Assembly (NCBI GenBank): GCA_025766275.1
Contig: JAFKAC010000002.1
Coordinates: 806,001-870,000, forward strand
Source of the DNA: Lactarius indigo
Taxonomy: Eukaryota > Basidiomycota > Agaricomycetes > Russulales > Russulaceae
Length of the DNA stretch: 64,000 nucleotides
Reading direction: 5' to 3'
The notes below the pieces were generated by a model. That model ran no database searches. It saw only the letters and a program-made list of their open reading frames with translations, and was not told the DNA's origin. The position numbers and the translations under genes are program-made. Below, piece after piece: positions 36,760 to 48,714 of this stretch. Each line of letters opens with the position of its first letter. Within the stretch, counting starts at the first letter, position 1.

Positions 36760-38717
36760 TTAGCTCATTATTTCGTGGAACGGAAGTGAAGCGACGCACG
36801 ATACAATACCCGATGAATACGCCTCCTCAGGTGGCCCGTCCTTGGTGGGTGTAATATCGAATGCGGCCAATATACCTGCAATATTAGACCAGATGCTTGC
36901 ACGGGCGAAGAAACGACCTGGACACTGTCGTGCTCCGAAACCGAATGCCTGATTTGGGAAAGCTGGGGCATCCGGGGAGAGCCAGCGCTCGGGAAGGAAC
37001 CTGTCTGGCTCCGCGAAGATGGCAGGGTCGTGCATCATTGCCCTGGGAATTATTGTGGTCGGTGCATAGAAAAAGAAAGCTACTGTGAGTCGCACCACGT
37101 GTTTGGAATAATCGTTGAGCCTGCGGGAATATAATACCCCTCGTAGGTGTCACATACCATGACCTTATGTGGTACACCTGTTAGAGTAATCGTATTGTTA
37201 TTGCCACGAAAATCATGTAAGACACACCTAATGGAGTAACTGGGTGCCAGCGTAAAAATTCTTTGAGCACTGCTTGTACATATGGAAGTCTGTCTTGGTC
37301 TGAGAAATCCGGAAGGCGTGAATTCCCGACTACTTGATCGATCTCGGCCTGCGCTTTCCTCTGGACTTCAGGGTACAGTGTCATTGCGAGGATGAATGTC
37401 TGCAGTGCAGAGACAGTCTACGAAAGGCTTCAGCTATCTAGTAGTGCGTATGCGGATACTCGGCTCAAGCTCACAGTATCAGTGCCGCCCACATACATAG
37501 TATCAGGGACGACCCTAGCAACCCATAGGTCTTCCTCCGTTGAATCTTCATCAAGTTTAGATATAAGTTTTGCAGCGACAGAGGGGGTGGCTGTCCCGGC
37601 GGCCTAAATAAACACACCATTAATATAATGAGTAAAGAGGCATCTTCGACACTCACAAGCTCCCTCTTGACTTTATCGCATGTGGTCTTCACAGCGCCAA
37701 CAACGATTGGATACCATTCGCGTGCATACCGCTTGTACCGAGCTCCTGGAAACCAGCTTGGCATTTTGACCACTGCGACCATATATCAGTTGCCCCCTTT
37801 CCAGATAAGACGGAAGTAAATACACCAGGGAATTGAATCAAGAAGCATGGCTTCCTTGGTTGTGGCGACTGCAACAGCACGCAGAACTTTTTCTGCGTCT
37901 GCCACATATGGGTCATTCTCTGGGAGTACGTCGATACCATAGGCAATTGACAGGATGACTTGTCCCGCCATGCTTTCTCTTGAAATCAAATGTATATATC
38001 CGACGCAACCAGGGTACTCACTGCCTGAGGTGCTGTGCGAAATTTTCTGGGGACGAAAGCAGATTGCGAAGAAGACGGTGGACTGCTTGTTGTTCAAGCG
38101 GTTGGTATTCCTCGAGATCGGTGGGACCCAAGTGGGCCAGGAATTCACGGCGCGAGTGACGCCATGCGGGACCGTATCTTGCAAGGCCAAGATTGTAGTC
38201 CATTCCGAAGCTTCGGGTACCAGCTATGAGAATGAGACCGGATGCCAGTATATAGGACTTAGACGTACAGATCTTGCACCGCGACCAGGTGTGGTCTTAG
38301 AAGGGGATTAAAATAGTCAATTGCGCAGAGTTGCGCTTTCTCTATCTCACCTATCAGAGTAGATAGAGGAGCGCTTCTCAAGTAAATCTTTTGCAGCTTT
38401 CATCGAGTTGAGTATAATAATATGCGATCCCATTACATCGGCATGGATAACGTCAGAGCCTGACGAAAGCTTAGCGGTGTGGGGAGACGATGAGGAGGGT
38501 GCACATATTTCGGACCTAACTGCTCAGACCAGTCCCTGTATGTGAGCCATTCCTCTCGTGACGGCATGCTGAATAGATTGCCAACGAGCGGCAGACGCTT
38601 GGGCCCTGGTGGATAAGGTAGGCGACGCCTGCTGGCACGCATTAGTACAAGCAATGCCAAGCCGCTGACGCCTATCACGACGGCGAGGATAAAGTCGTAT
38701 CGAAAGAATTTGAGCAT
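36760..38717 (-). CDS. Cytochrome P450 monooxygenase, copy B
   Basis: Paralogue of copy A with the same exon pattern. The start MLKFFRYDFILAVV (38717) begins the membrane anchor, followed by the hinge YPPGPKRLPLVGNL. It shows [36 protein letters not shown] in the I-helix across an intron, [13 protein letters not shown] (ExxR), PERW and the haem loop [11 protein letters not shown] (about 36907-36947), with a stop at 36760 after SLPFHEIMS. The 3' flank (about 36650-36760) matches the 3' flanks of copies A and C, showing that the repeated unit extends beyond the coding region. Substrate unknown. Confidence 0.8.
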
Positions 38718-40227
38718 GAAATGAGGAGGTCCGGAGCGAACAGGGTGGATCGAACACACACTTTTATCGTGCGGCGACTCTCAGGAACCCAGGTCAGCGG
38801 ATATAACCGTTATAGGATCATGGGAACTTGGGGCGGGAGGTAAGTGGCATCTCCGCTGTTGCAGACGCCCATGAGTTCACAGACTGTAGCTGTCGGGTGA
38901 TACATAACCGTAATCACTTTGATCAAGTTTCTTTGTAGGAAACCAGCCGGCACCATACGGGGCTGAGTTATCAATAAGCGTACCTGATACGGATTTGTAT
39001 ACGGTCCAGTCGGAGAGAACATAGGAGCAAGTGTTCTTGCCTCCTACTAACCCCCATCATACCTACGCTGCGCGTCCCTCGTAAATGGACGAATAATATA
39101 CTTTATTCTCCTTACAATTTGACAGAACTTTGCTCTTGATAGACGCCCCAGACTCAGTCACGGAAAATTCGCAGGCACTGAGTACTGAGTACTGAGTACT
39201 GGGCTTGGTACCGGGTACACGTCGACATTCCAATCAGAAGATCAGATTGACTCTACACTGGCAGTTGGGGTCCCATAGAATAATGCGGTTTGTTCCTGAC
39301 TCAGTCCTACAGAATAACGTAGTTAGGCTTGGTTCAGCGGCAGCAGCAAAGCTACTGTAAAGGCCTATGATAGCATCAGCGACTCGATGGGTGTGTGAGG
39401 TACCGATGGGCTGCCAGGGTCTAACCCAAAACGGACAACTGACGCGGTGCCAGTACAGCCGGGGAGATAGGCCCGCTCGAGGCAGTCACACGCGTCCAGG
39501 TGGAGCTTCGATCGATCCGCTTTTCACGGCGTCACTGCACGCCATCCTAGAACATTATGTCGAGATCCCCACCCCACAAATCGATCTACTACGGGCTTGC
39601 CAAAGGCTGGTTCCTAGCAGTAGCGAAGTTGTGTGTCTGGTTAATGACCTGTTCCGTGTCGTCTCTACAATATTTCTTATGGAACAAATATGCCCTTGTC
39701 ATGGCACTTCCTTTCCTTCCATCCTCCCTGAAACAATTGTTTGAGCATATTTCTTTCCTTACCCGATTATTCACAGACAGGACAACGGCGAGGCACAGTA
39801 TCGCTCTTTCCCCCTCGGCTTCCAATCCTTCTCGTGCTGATAGCTACCTTCGTCGCCTCAAATATCCCTACCGTTTCCCATCGTCCAGGGAACCCCTTCA
39901 AGTGGTACTACACCTCTTCTCATTCTACACTCATACTTATCGTCCCACGTGGTGCGAGCATTCTCAAGGCCCTTATCATACGCATCAGCAAACCCCACGC
40001 TTCCCAAGGTTTCTGTTACAGGCGCTACGATCTGGCTCTCGCTCAAAACTCCAGAGTCAAAAGATATCACACCACTTCTCATGACGTAAACAGCCACGCA
40101 AGCGTGACAATGGCCTCGACCTTATCATTCATTCACTCTCGGTGGCCCGCACCAACGACGCTGCTGCTGCCGAACGCGGCAGAATATTGCACCGGAATGG
40201 CTTCACATACCTATAATACGCTTCACA
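38718..40227. other. Intergenic, no gene recognised
   Basis: Holds the promoter of P450 copy B and the 3' flank of copy C (40100-40227, shared with copies A and B). A short tandem repeat of CTGAGTA occurs at about 39178-39200. Frames at 39541-40277 have no family resemblance. Confidence 0.4.
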
Positions 40228-42188
40228 TTAGTTTTTCCTTGTTTCACGGGACGGGGGTGAAGCGACATACGATATAACACCCGACGAATACGCTTCCTCA
40301 GGTGGCCCGTCCTCGGTAGGGGTAATATCGAATGTGGCCAATATACTCGCAATATTAGACCACACACTTGCACGGGCGAGGAAGCGACCTGGACACTGTC
40401 GTACTCCGAAACCGAATGCCTGATTTGGGAAAGCTGGGGCATCTGGGGAAAGCCAGCGTTCGGGATGGAATCGGTCTGGCTCCGCGAAGATGGTAGGATC
40501 ATGCATCATTGCCCTGGAAATAGTCGTGATTGATTCACGGAGAAAGGGCACGTGTAAGAGGCGTACCAAATGTTTGGAATAATTGTCGAGCCTGCAGGAA
40601 TGTAATACCCCTCGTAGATGTCACTTGCTATGACTCTGTGTGGTACACCTGTTAGGATAATCATAGTGCCATCACCGTGAATATCGTGACATGTGAGAAC
40701 ACACCTAATGGTGTGACCGAATGCCAGCGTAATACCTCTTTAAACACTGCTTGCACATATGGAAGTTCGGCTTGATCCGAGAAATCTGGGAGGCGTGAAC
40801 CTCCAATGACCTGATCGATCTCAGCTTGGGCTTTCCTCTGGACTTCAGGGTACAGTGTCATTGCGAGGATGAATGTCTCCAGTGCAGAGACAGTCTACGA
40901 AATGCTTCAGCGAGTTAGTGGCGGATGCTCAACTTGAACTTACGGTGTCGGCTCCGCCCAAATACATTGAACCAGGGACGGCCTTAGCAACCCATATGTC
41001 TTCCTCTGTTGAATTCTCGTCAAGTTTAGATATAAGTTTCGCGGCAACAGAGGGAGCAGCCGTGCCCGCAGCCTGAATGAACATATTATTGATACAATGA
41101 GGAAAGAGACACCGAAAACACTCACGAGTTCCCTCTTGACTTTATCGCATGTGGTCTTCACAGCACCAACAACAATCGGGTACCATTCGCGTGCATATTT
41201 CTTGTAGCGTGCTCCTGGTAACCAGCTTGGCATTTTGATCACTGCGATTGTTTATCAGTCTCCAGACTCCCAGATACACATAAGCTGGTGGTAATTACAC
41301 CAGGGAATTAAATCGAGAAGCAAGGCTTCATTGGTTGTGCTGACTGCGCCGGCACGGAGAACTTTTTCTGCGTCTGCCACATATGGGTCATTCTCTGGGA
41401 GCACGTCGATCCCATAGGCAATCGACAAGATGATTTGTCCCGCCATACTTTTCTCTTGAAATCAACAAATATGTTCGACATAATCAGGATACCCACTGCC
41501 TGAGGTGCTGCGTGAAGTTGTCTGGGGACGAAAGCAGATTGCGAAGAAGACGGTGGACTGCTTGTTGCTCGAGCGGTTGATATGCCTCAAGATCGTCGGG
41601 ACCCAAGTGCGTCTGAAATTCACGGCGCGCGTGACGCCATGCAGTACCGTATCGTGTAAGGCCGATATTGTAGTCCATCCCAAAGCTTCGGGTACCAGTT
41701 ATCAGGGTATGACCCGAATGCTAGCCCATAAGACATACAGGTCATTTATAACGACCAAAGGTGGTCTTAGAAGTGCATTAGAATATTCACTAATAGAACC
41801 ATTGCGCTCTCACCTATCGGAATAGTTGGAGGAGCGCCTCTCAAGTAATTCGTTTGCGGCTTTCATCGAGTTGAGTATAACAATGTGCGATCCCATCACA
41901 TCGACGTGGATAACATCAGACCCTGACGAAGGCCAATTCAAAGTGAGCGGGGACAAAGTGAAGACGGGGAGAGTACACGTGTTCCAGACCTGACTCTCTA
42001 GACCAGTTTCTGTATGTGACCCATTCCTCTTGTGATGGCATGCTGAATAGATTGCCGACGACTGGCAGACGCTTGGGCCCTGGTGGGTAAGGTAGGCTAC
42101 GCTTGCTGGTACGCCATACGAGTAATGCCAAGCCACTAAAGCCCGCCGCGATGGCGAGGAGAAAGTCATATCGAGCGAGGTCGAGCAT
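40228..42188 (-). CDS. Cytochrome P450 monooxygenase, copy C
   Basis: Third tandem P450. The start [13 protein letters not shown] (42188; a further in-frame Met exists upstream at 42242) gives the anchor and the hinge [14 protein letters not shown]. Then come [55 protein letters not shown] in the I-helix across an intron, KEVLRWHSVTPLG (ExxR kept), PERW and FGFGVRQCPGR (haem ligand Cys kept, about 40377-40420). The stop at 40228 follows SRETRKN. Exons and splice sites line up with copies A and B. Closest in sequence to copy A at the N-terminus. Probable endoplasmic-reticulum enzyme of unknown substrate. Confidence 0.8.
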
Positions 42189-42889
42189 TTTGAGAGGGGG
42201 TTCAGAACCAGGGCGCATCGAACCCTTTCTTTTATCGCGCAACGGCCCTCAAGATATTAGGTCATGTTGTAGATCATGGGAACTTAGACCCAGCCTGAGA
42301 GCGCCAGCAGCCTAGTAAAATCGCGTAAGTGTCATCTCACGGACAGTGCCTAAGTCAATGTCATCCCACGACCCTTGCTGCGGGCTTTGTTCTTGCTGAC
42401 GGTAGCTGCCAGGGAGGAGAAATATAACGCAGCCCCGATTCTTTCATCCAGTCAGATCCTGAGTGACTGATTTAACAGAATTCCAGCCGTTTTCATAACG
42501 TGTGGAAGACTTGCTGGAAGACCTTGAAGAAAATACTTTGTTCGAGTTGCAACTTAGTCAAACTTAGCCGAGGCACACAGGCACGTGGATGGCCCCATGT
42601 AATGAGATCGGAAGGTCATGCGGTCATGTGGGACATGTGAAGTCAGATCTACGTCGTAGCCCCGACTTTTGATTTTGCCTACAGTAACTTTTACGTCCCA
42701 CAACTCGAGGCTCACTGGCATACTTTGAGGGGATATCTCCGCACAGGAAAGGAACTTCTTAGCCCTCGTATTGGTCTCATTTCTATCTCCATTGGTACTA
42801 ATTTCTGTTGATATCTACGGCAAACAAATATCGACACTTGGAGAAGGTAACAGCAAACGCGACATTTAGACGACAGAGCAACGCTGTGG
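42189..42889. other. Intergenic, no gene recognised
   Basis: Upstream region of P450 copy C; nothing further recognised. Confidence 0.4.
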
Positions 42890-43217
42890 GTCAACGACCA
42901 CAACCCCATCCTTTATTCTACGTAGCCCGCACCCACGACATACCTGCTGCCAAACGCGGAAGGACATTTCACCGGAATGACTTTATGTACCTGCAGTTGC
43001 TACTATATGAGCTTTTCCTTATCTCGTGGAATAGGTGCCGAATCGACGCACGCACCCCACGAAACCCGATGAATACGTCTCCTCAGGCTGCCCTTCCTCG
43101 CCGAGGTAAGGCCCGTAGGGGTAATATTGAAAGCAGCCAAAATTCCCACAATATTCAACCACAAGCTTGCGCACACAAGGACTCCGGACCGGACACTATC
43201 GTGCTCCGAAAACGAAG
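42890..43217 (-). pseudogene. P450 3'-end relic, fourth tandem copy
   Basis: Shares the P450 3' flank (CGACCACAACCCCATCC, CCGGAATGACTTTATG) and the last exon up to the haem loop. The frame is shifted so that the Cys-containing loop reads SEHDSVRSG, and an extra stretch interrupts the post-haem helix (about 43100-43115). No upstream P450 exons follow. Confidence 0.75.
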
Positions 43218-44239
43218 GGATGTGCGAGGTGTGGTGTGGGTCACTTCCCACCTTGCACACCTCCTCTAGAGCGGCGGGTACGAGAATTAGTCGAACTGTG
43301 CCAGGTACCGGACCTAGTTCACTGAGACGTCTTTACGTTGAAACTCCAATCATTGAGAAGGGAAGTTGTGTGATAAAAAAAGGAAGTGGGAAAAGACACG
43401 TGAGTCGTATTCATAGTCACTGGTGGCAGATTGATAAATTTAAACGTCACTGAACCCGTGCCGTAATAGTATCAACTGTATCGAGTGGATAACTATAGCC
43501 GCCATTTACTACCCATCAAATGCCATTTACCGTTGGCTGTTTGCCATGCACCTGTTCTAAGTTCTCGTCAAGGTTCTCGTTGCACTTTCTCCAGTCAAAT
43601 GCTGCCACCTGCAGACACCCTTAATCAACCACACCATTCCAGTCGACTCACGAGTCACGTCGTCATCAAGGGTCCCGCCTTGGAATAGTATCCCTGCTAA
43701 TGTATTCCCTACCATTCCCCAACTTGCACGCCTTCATTGACCGACTTTTTCGGAACCCTTTAACATCGTTCATCCCTACATTCCTGGCTGATGATTGGTC
43801 CAGAGTTGTGCTCGTGATCTTGGACGAAGGTGCGCCCAACTTTTCTTCCATTCTCTCTTCGAATTCTTACCTTTGTTCCTCCTCGTAATGCACCTTGTCG
43901 ATGCCACCTGCGTCGCTTCCTCGACCATATTTCGACTATTCACACTCCTTTCAACTTGAACCTCCTGCCGGTGCTTGTTTCCATTTCTCTTATTGAATTA
44001 TTTCCTTTTGATACTCTCCCGTTTCATCTTGACACTTTCTCTAGTACAGTACTCATTGACAGCGCCGCCTCTGGGGTGGCGTAGTTTACAGTAACCTCAC
44101 CCCCAATCCTCTGCTTTCCATCTTCCATCGAGATCCAGAGGACCTTTTCGTTTACTTTTCCCCACTTTTGTTATCCTTCCTCACAGTTTTCAACTTAGTG
44201 TTTTCAACAACAGCTACCCTTACTTACAGACACATGACG
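43218..44239. other. Intergenic; upstream region of the lectin gene
   Basis: No gene is recognised. The 43700-44340 part is markedly C/T-rich, as is common upstream of highly expressed fungal genes. Confidence 0.4.
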
Positions 44240-44247
44240 TATATAAG
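44240..44247 (+). promoter_or_regulatory. TATA box of lectin gene
   Basis: TATATAAG about 110 bases before the lectin start codon, inside a C/T-rich leader region. Confidence 0.6.
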
Positions 44248-44355
44248 GCTTGGTCTTACATCCAATAAAATCACCTCTCCTTTCCCCTCCTCTGTTTGAT
44301 CCCCTGTTCTGTCTTGCCCTACTCACCCACACGCTTTCAAGCACGTACACCAGTC

Positions 44356-45150
44356 ATGCCCACCCTCTCCACATTCGACAATTCCCAGAGCACATTGACC
44401 TTCCCTCGCCCATTCGTCCACTCCCCCCGCGTAGCCTATGGCCTCCGTAAGCTCGATATGGGAAATAACGCCGACATCCGCGTTAACTCGACGGTCCAGG
44501 ACGCCACGAAGACTTCGGCCAACTGCAAGATCGCCCCCTGGGCTGATACCACTCTCTACAGTGCCGTAGTGGATGCGATCGCTCTCGCACCCGCTGATCT
44601 GGATTTCCTCACCGGCGAACACACGCGCAACCTCTATAGCAATCCTAATGACCCGGCATCTGTGCGCATTGACTTTGAGCGCCCGTTCGTCACTCCTCCC
44701 AAGGTCGTCGTATTCTTCAACAACATCAACCTCGGCAAGAATAACAACTGGCGTGTCAAGACTACTGCCGCAAGCGTCGACGTGAAGGGATTCACGCTCA
44801 ATATCGAGACCTGGTCAGACACGGTCCTCTACGCCGCGCGGGTTGGCTGGATTGCTTATCCAGAGGATCGCGAGCGCATTTTTAGCGCATCTGTTAACAC
44901 AATGGACGTTCGTCCTTGGAACCAACCTCAGCCAAAACAGAGTAACAAAATCGGATTCGGCGCTGTCGAGTTCTTCAAGGCGCCCTCGGTCTTTATCGCT
45001 TTTAACCAGCTCGACATTGACTACAAGGCCAATTTTCGCGTGAATTCTTACGTCGAGAATGTCACCACGACCGGTCTGGAGTGGCACATTGAATCCTGGG
45101 CCGACACGACCCTTTATTCTACTGGGGCCACTATCATCGCATTCAACTAA
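44356..45150 (+). CDS. H-type lectin-domain protein with three tandem domains
   Basis: Intronless 264-residue frame. It holds three copies of the H-type lectin fold (about residues 14-80, 100-165 and 195-263). Each copy opens with a Phe-rich strand (FPRPFVHSPRVAYGL, FERPFVTPPKVVVFF, FFKAPSVFIAFN) and contains an N-W/F-RV stretch (IRVNS, WRVKT, FRVNS). Each ends in the repeated WxDTxLY motif (PWADTTLYSA, TWSDTVLYAA, SWADTTLYST). H-type lectins bind GalNAc-type sugars in animals and Dictyostelium; binding here is inferred. No signal peptide or membrane segment is seen, as is usual for cytosolic fungal lectins. A TATA box and C/T-rich leader suggest strong expression. The sequence after the stop has a possible 3'-UTR intron (GTAAGT at about 45169 to TAG at about 45234). 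Confidence 0.85.
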   Translation: MPTLSTFDNSQSTLTFPRPFVHSPRVAYGLRKLDMGNNADIRVNSTVQDATKTSANCKIAPWADTTLYSAVVDAIALAPADLDFLTGEHTRNLYSNPNDPASVRIDFERPFVTPPKVVVFFNNINLGKNNNWRVKTTAASVDVKGFTLNIETWSDTVLYAARVGWIAYPEDRERIFSASVNTMDVRPWNQPQPKQSNKIGFGAVEFFKAPSVFIAFNQLDIDYKANFRVNSYVENVTTTGLEWHIESWADTTLYSTGATIIAFN

Positions 45151-46679
45151 CAATTGGCAGCATCAGCCGTAAGTTATTTTTTCTTCCGCTCTGACAGGAT
45201 AACTAACTTTCTGAATACCACGTCCGTTTACTAGGATGTTGGCGTTGGATCACCTCGGGCGATGGGCAATTTTTTCTTTCTTTTTTTCCGATGATTAAAG
45301 TGTGCCTTCTGTTACGCTTCGCTGAATCGACCGTATGATACTCTTTTCTTTGTGCTTCCGTAACCTGTTGACTCGACGTACTGAACTGACTCGGAGCATA
45401 TGACTCGATATCATGACTCGATTGTTACAGTTTTATGGACTGTCTGTAAACCTCCAGAGCCCTAAGTTCAACCTACTGTATTCAAATGCAGTAGGTTGTA
45501 TATGCATAAGACCGCAGGCCAAGTCATCGTTAGTTAACAAATGGTGCCAAGAATGCCGCAGTTGACTCAGACGGGGCATGAAGAGACAACGACGCAGCGG
45601 CGGATCGACAAGAGAAGGGTTCTGGAATACCTTTATAAGGGCCTGTCCGGCGCGGCTGGGCCCTGAAACAATGTTTCAATGGACCCTCTGTTTCCCACCT
45701 GGGAAACAGAGGCTGCGGCGAAACATTGTTTTAATTATCCAGGACCTCCGAACGCATTGACATACAAAAATAAAAACATTGTTTTGAATCGTCTCGTTAC
45801 ATGACAAAGCGTGACATCGTTACATCAAGATCCTGAGCACACCTACCAAATTGAGTGGCAAGCGCGAGAATCAGAGCCGCCATGAGGCTCATCCCCTCAC
45901 CACTTACTATATGGCATGCAAGTCCTGCCACGAGGCAAGCTGCAAATAACAACTATGGAGGCCACTACAGTGCCAGCAGCAAGGCAGTGTTATAGCAGGA
46001 TCCAAATCGATAGACCCCTTCAACAAATACACAAGGTGCGGACTTGAAAGTTTACTAGCGGGGTTCATAATTAAGTCAGAGGAAAAATGTTTTTAAAATT
46101 AGTTATGTCGCAAGAATCGAGTTATAAAATAGTTGTCCCAACATATTGCTCGGCAGCGTTGCCATCCCTCCCAGTTTGAGCACGCACACACTTTGCTCAA
46201 GATATATATACAACATCTCAGTCCCACATCATGTCTCACAGTATGCAGTTTCCTTGCAATGGTGTGGCACACCAGCCTGAAGCTGCGCTTGTTGAGCTGC
46301 GAGTCAAACTTCGTGAAGCATGGGACACTGAGAGTTAGTATATAACAGGGGTTTCCGAACCCGGTATGGCCCAAGGGTTCGGGCGGGTACGGAATTTGTG
46401 ACCCTCACGAAACCCTTACCCAATGTCACAGGTCACGGGTTTTGTTGGGCACGCAGGTCACCGGACCGGGCGCTGCTGCAACGTGTCAACAACCACCACA
46501 GCAACATTCATGTCCAATGCAGTCCTCGTCAACTGCATTCATTTGGTCCAGGAAACCCTCAAGAAGCTACTAGGCTAAGTGGTCTTGCCATGTCATTTTA
46601 GCTGACTTTTCGCTAACTACAATATTGTGTTTTTTTTTTTTTTACTGTCTAGGTTTAAACACGCTCTCTGGGCGCCACG

Positions 46680-46945
46680 ACATCACAACACCAACATGGT
46701 GCCACGACTCGACATCACCACGACACCATGACACAGACGCAGCGCCGACACCACGACATCAATATGGTGCCAACCGACGCGGTGCCGCGACACCACGACT
46801 CTGACACAGCGCCCTGGCACCATGACACTGACATGGCGCCACAATGTCACGATACCAATGCGGCGCTGTGACACCACAGCAGCAACGTGGTGCCACGACC
46901 CCGTAACACCGATACGGTGCTGCGACACCCACAACACCAACGCGG
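46680..46945. repeat. Degenerate minisatellite (GACACCACGACA-type units)
   Basis: Roughly 35-bp degenerate units built on GGTGCCACGAC / GACACCA / CAACATGG repeat about seven times inside the fold-back element. Open frames across it are a by-product of the repeat. Confidence 0.6.
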
Positions 46946-47260
46946 CTTGCAAGCCTCACCCACAACGCTATGGCCTTCTTAGATTACAACTATTAGTGTA
47001 GTACAGTTACTAAATATACACTAGTCCTGTCGGACACATGAAAAGGTAATTTTCACCATGCGGCCTGAGGTATCTTAGTCATATCACCCCGTTGCATGGC
47101 AAGCACGACTTAGCATTGAAAGCGATAAGTATAATTTTATTCATTTATTTGTATTTATAACATTTATTTTCTGTGGGAAAAAAGGCCGGCATGAGTCGTT
47201 TAAACCCCGGTACCACTGTACTCGAAATGGAAGGGGCCTATCGATTTGGATCCTGCTGTA

Positions 47261-47841
47261 ACAATATTTATACCCTTGCTCTCACTTAGTACAGCATAGA
47301 TACGATTATTGCTGAATATTGAAATGGAAGTCTAATTACTGTTATATGCGCGCACGCCTTATGAGTGCCAACGTGTGGAGCATATATTGTAACACAGGTG
47401 GTCACAGTCACTCTTGACACAGAGAAAGTCAAAGGAAAAAGAGGTCAGACCTCTTTTTCTGGTTGGCAGGGAGAATCTCATTCTTGTTTCTCAGGGCCTG
47501 TCCGGCAAACGCTTTCTTGCGCAAGACATGGGCCAAACCATAAACAATGTTTTAATTAATTGAGAATGAGAATGTGACGTGTTCGGCAAACCTTGTGTCA
47601 CGAGAGACTGAGAAACAAGAATGAGATTCTCCCTGCCAACCAGAAAAAGAGGTCTGACCTCTTTTTCCTTTGACTTTCTCTGTGTCGAGAGTGACTGTGA
47701 CCACCCGTGTTACAATATATGCTCCACATGTTGGCACTCATAAGGCGCGCGCGCATATAACAGTAATTAGACTTCCATTTCAATATTCAGCAATAATCGT
47801 ATCTACGCTGTACTAAGTGAGAGCAAGGGTATAAATATTGT
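47261..47841. mobile_element. Nested palindromic element with TA target duplication
   Basis: 581-bp element with about 235-bp inverted arms (ACAATATTTATACCC at both ends) flanked by TA (47259-47260 and 47842-47843). Deleting it restores CCTGCTGTAACACTGCC, which matches the other arm of the host element (CCTGCTATAACACTGCC). The TA duplication fits Tc1/mariner-type MITEs. Its spacer (47496-47607) holds a further fragment starting GGGCCTGTCCGG, related to 48185-48256. Confidence 0.75.
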
Positions 47842-48195
47842 TAACACTGCCTTGCTGCTGGCACTGTAGTGGCCTCCATAGTTGTTATTTGCAGCTTGCC
47901 TCGTGGCAGGACTTGCATGCCATATAGTAAGTGGTGAGGGGATGAGCCTCATGGCGGCTCTGATTCTCGCGCTTGCCACTCAATTTGGTAGGTGTGCTCA
48001 GGATCTTGATGTAACGATGTCACGCTTTGTCATGTAACGAGACGATTCAAAACAATGTTTTTATTTTTGTATGTCAATGCGTTCGGAGGTCCTGGATAAT
48101 TAAAACAATGTTTCGCCGCAGCCTCTGTTTCCCAGGTGGGAAACAGAGGGTCCATTGAAACATTGTTTCAGGGCCCAGCCGCGCCGGACAGGCCC

Positions 48196-48714
48196 TCAGT
48201 CTCTCATGACACAAGGTTTGCCGAACGCGTCACATTCTCATTCTCAATTAATTAAGGGCCTGTTCGGTTCAGATTCTTTTGAGAATCTGACACCAGATTC
48301 TTTCAGTGTGACATTACATAAGACACACCGTGTGTCTCATCTCATATTCTGAGAGAAGAGCATTCTCATCAACGGGTGACTCAGTATATGTTTGGTCTAT
48401 GGTGCACGCAGGATTTGGGGGATGTGAAGCCTCGCTTGCAGTCGTGCAAGCCTCCGCGGGGCGGGAGATGTCGTATGCGGGTCCGTGGCGATCGCGGACG
48501 TGTCGGTGTTGAAAGGCTAAGGCCGCGCGAGAGTGCAGCGAGGACGGGAACGGAAATGGTGGGCTACGGGTAGCCCTGCTGAGTTGAGTCAGCGCAAGTT
48601 GTTGGAAACAGTCGGGCCTGCTTCTGCGTGGCGCGAAACTTGGCATAGGGGCCACCCGGGTCGGGAACGCGTCGGGTTCGAGTTTCTAAGGCTGCGCGCG
48701 AGTGCGGCACGCTG
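48196..48714. other. Non-coding, with fragments of the same MITE families
   Basis: 48196-48256 repeats (inverted) the spacer of the element at 47261. A further GGGCCTGTTCGG terminus starts at about 48255. No gene is recognised up to the LTR at 48715. Confidence 0.45.

Larger units (their letters stand above)
45638..48195. mobile_element. Fold-back DNA element with about 380-bp arms and hAT-like ends
   Basis: The ends are AGGGCCTGTCCGGCGCGG and its complement. The arms (45638 to about 46022, matching 48195 down to 47842 plus about 47229-47260) are near-perfect inverted copies that include a CTGTTTCCCA...TGGGAAACAG palindrome. The middle (46023-47228) has no transposase and contains a GACAC-rich minisatellite. 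The right arm is split by a TA-flanked element at 47261-47841. No 8-bp target duplication is visible at the outer ends, so membership of the hAT superfamily is a guess from the terminal GGGCCTGTYCGG. Confidence 0.7.

Noticed and set aside
39541..40277. Overlapping frames of 125-178 residues on the plus strand
   Set aside because: No domain, no splice pattern, partly antisense to P450 3' flanks; not called as genes.
30254..42188. Secondary-metabolite gene cluster
   Set aside because: Only P450s and a DUF6534-like gene are present; no backbone enzyme, transporter or regulator was identified.
46683..46965. Open frames with repeated VSWHRV-like residues
   Set aside because: They are produced by the minisatellite units, with no conserved family.
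47365..47783. 61-64 residue frames that occur in both orientations
   Set aside because: They come from the two arms of the TA-flanked palindrome, not from a gene.
45638..48195. CRISPR-like or tandem array
   Set aside because: Repeats are inverted or degenerate, not evenly spaced direct repeats; the genome is fungal.
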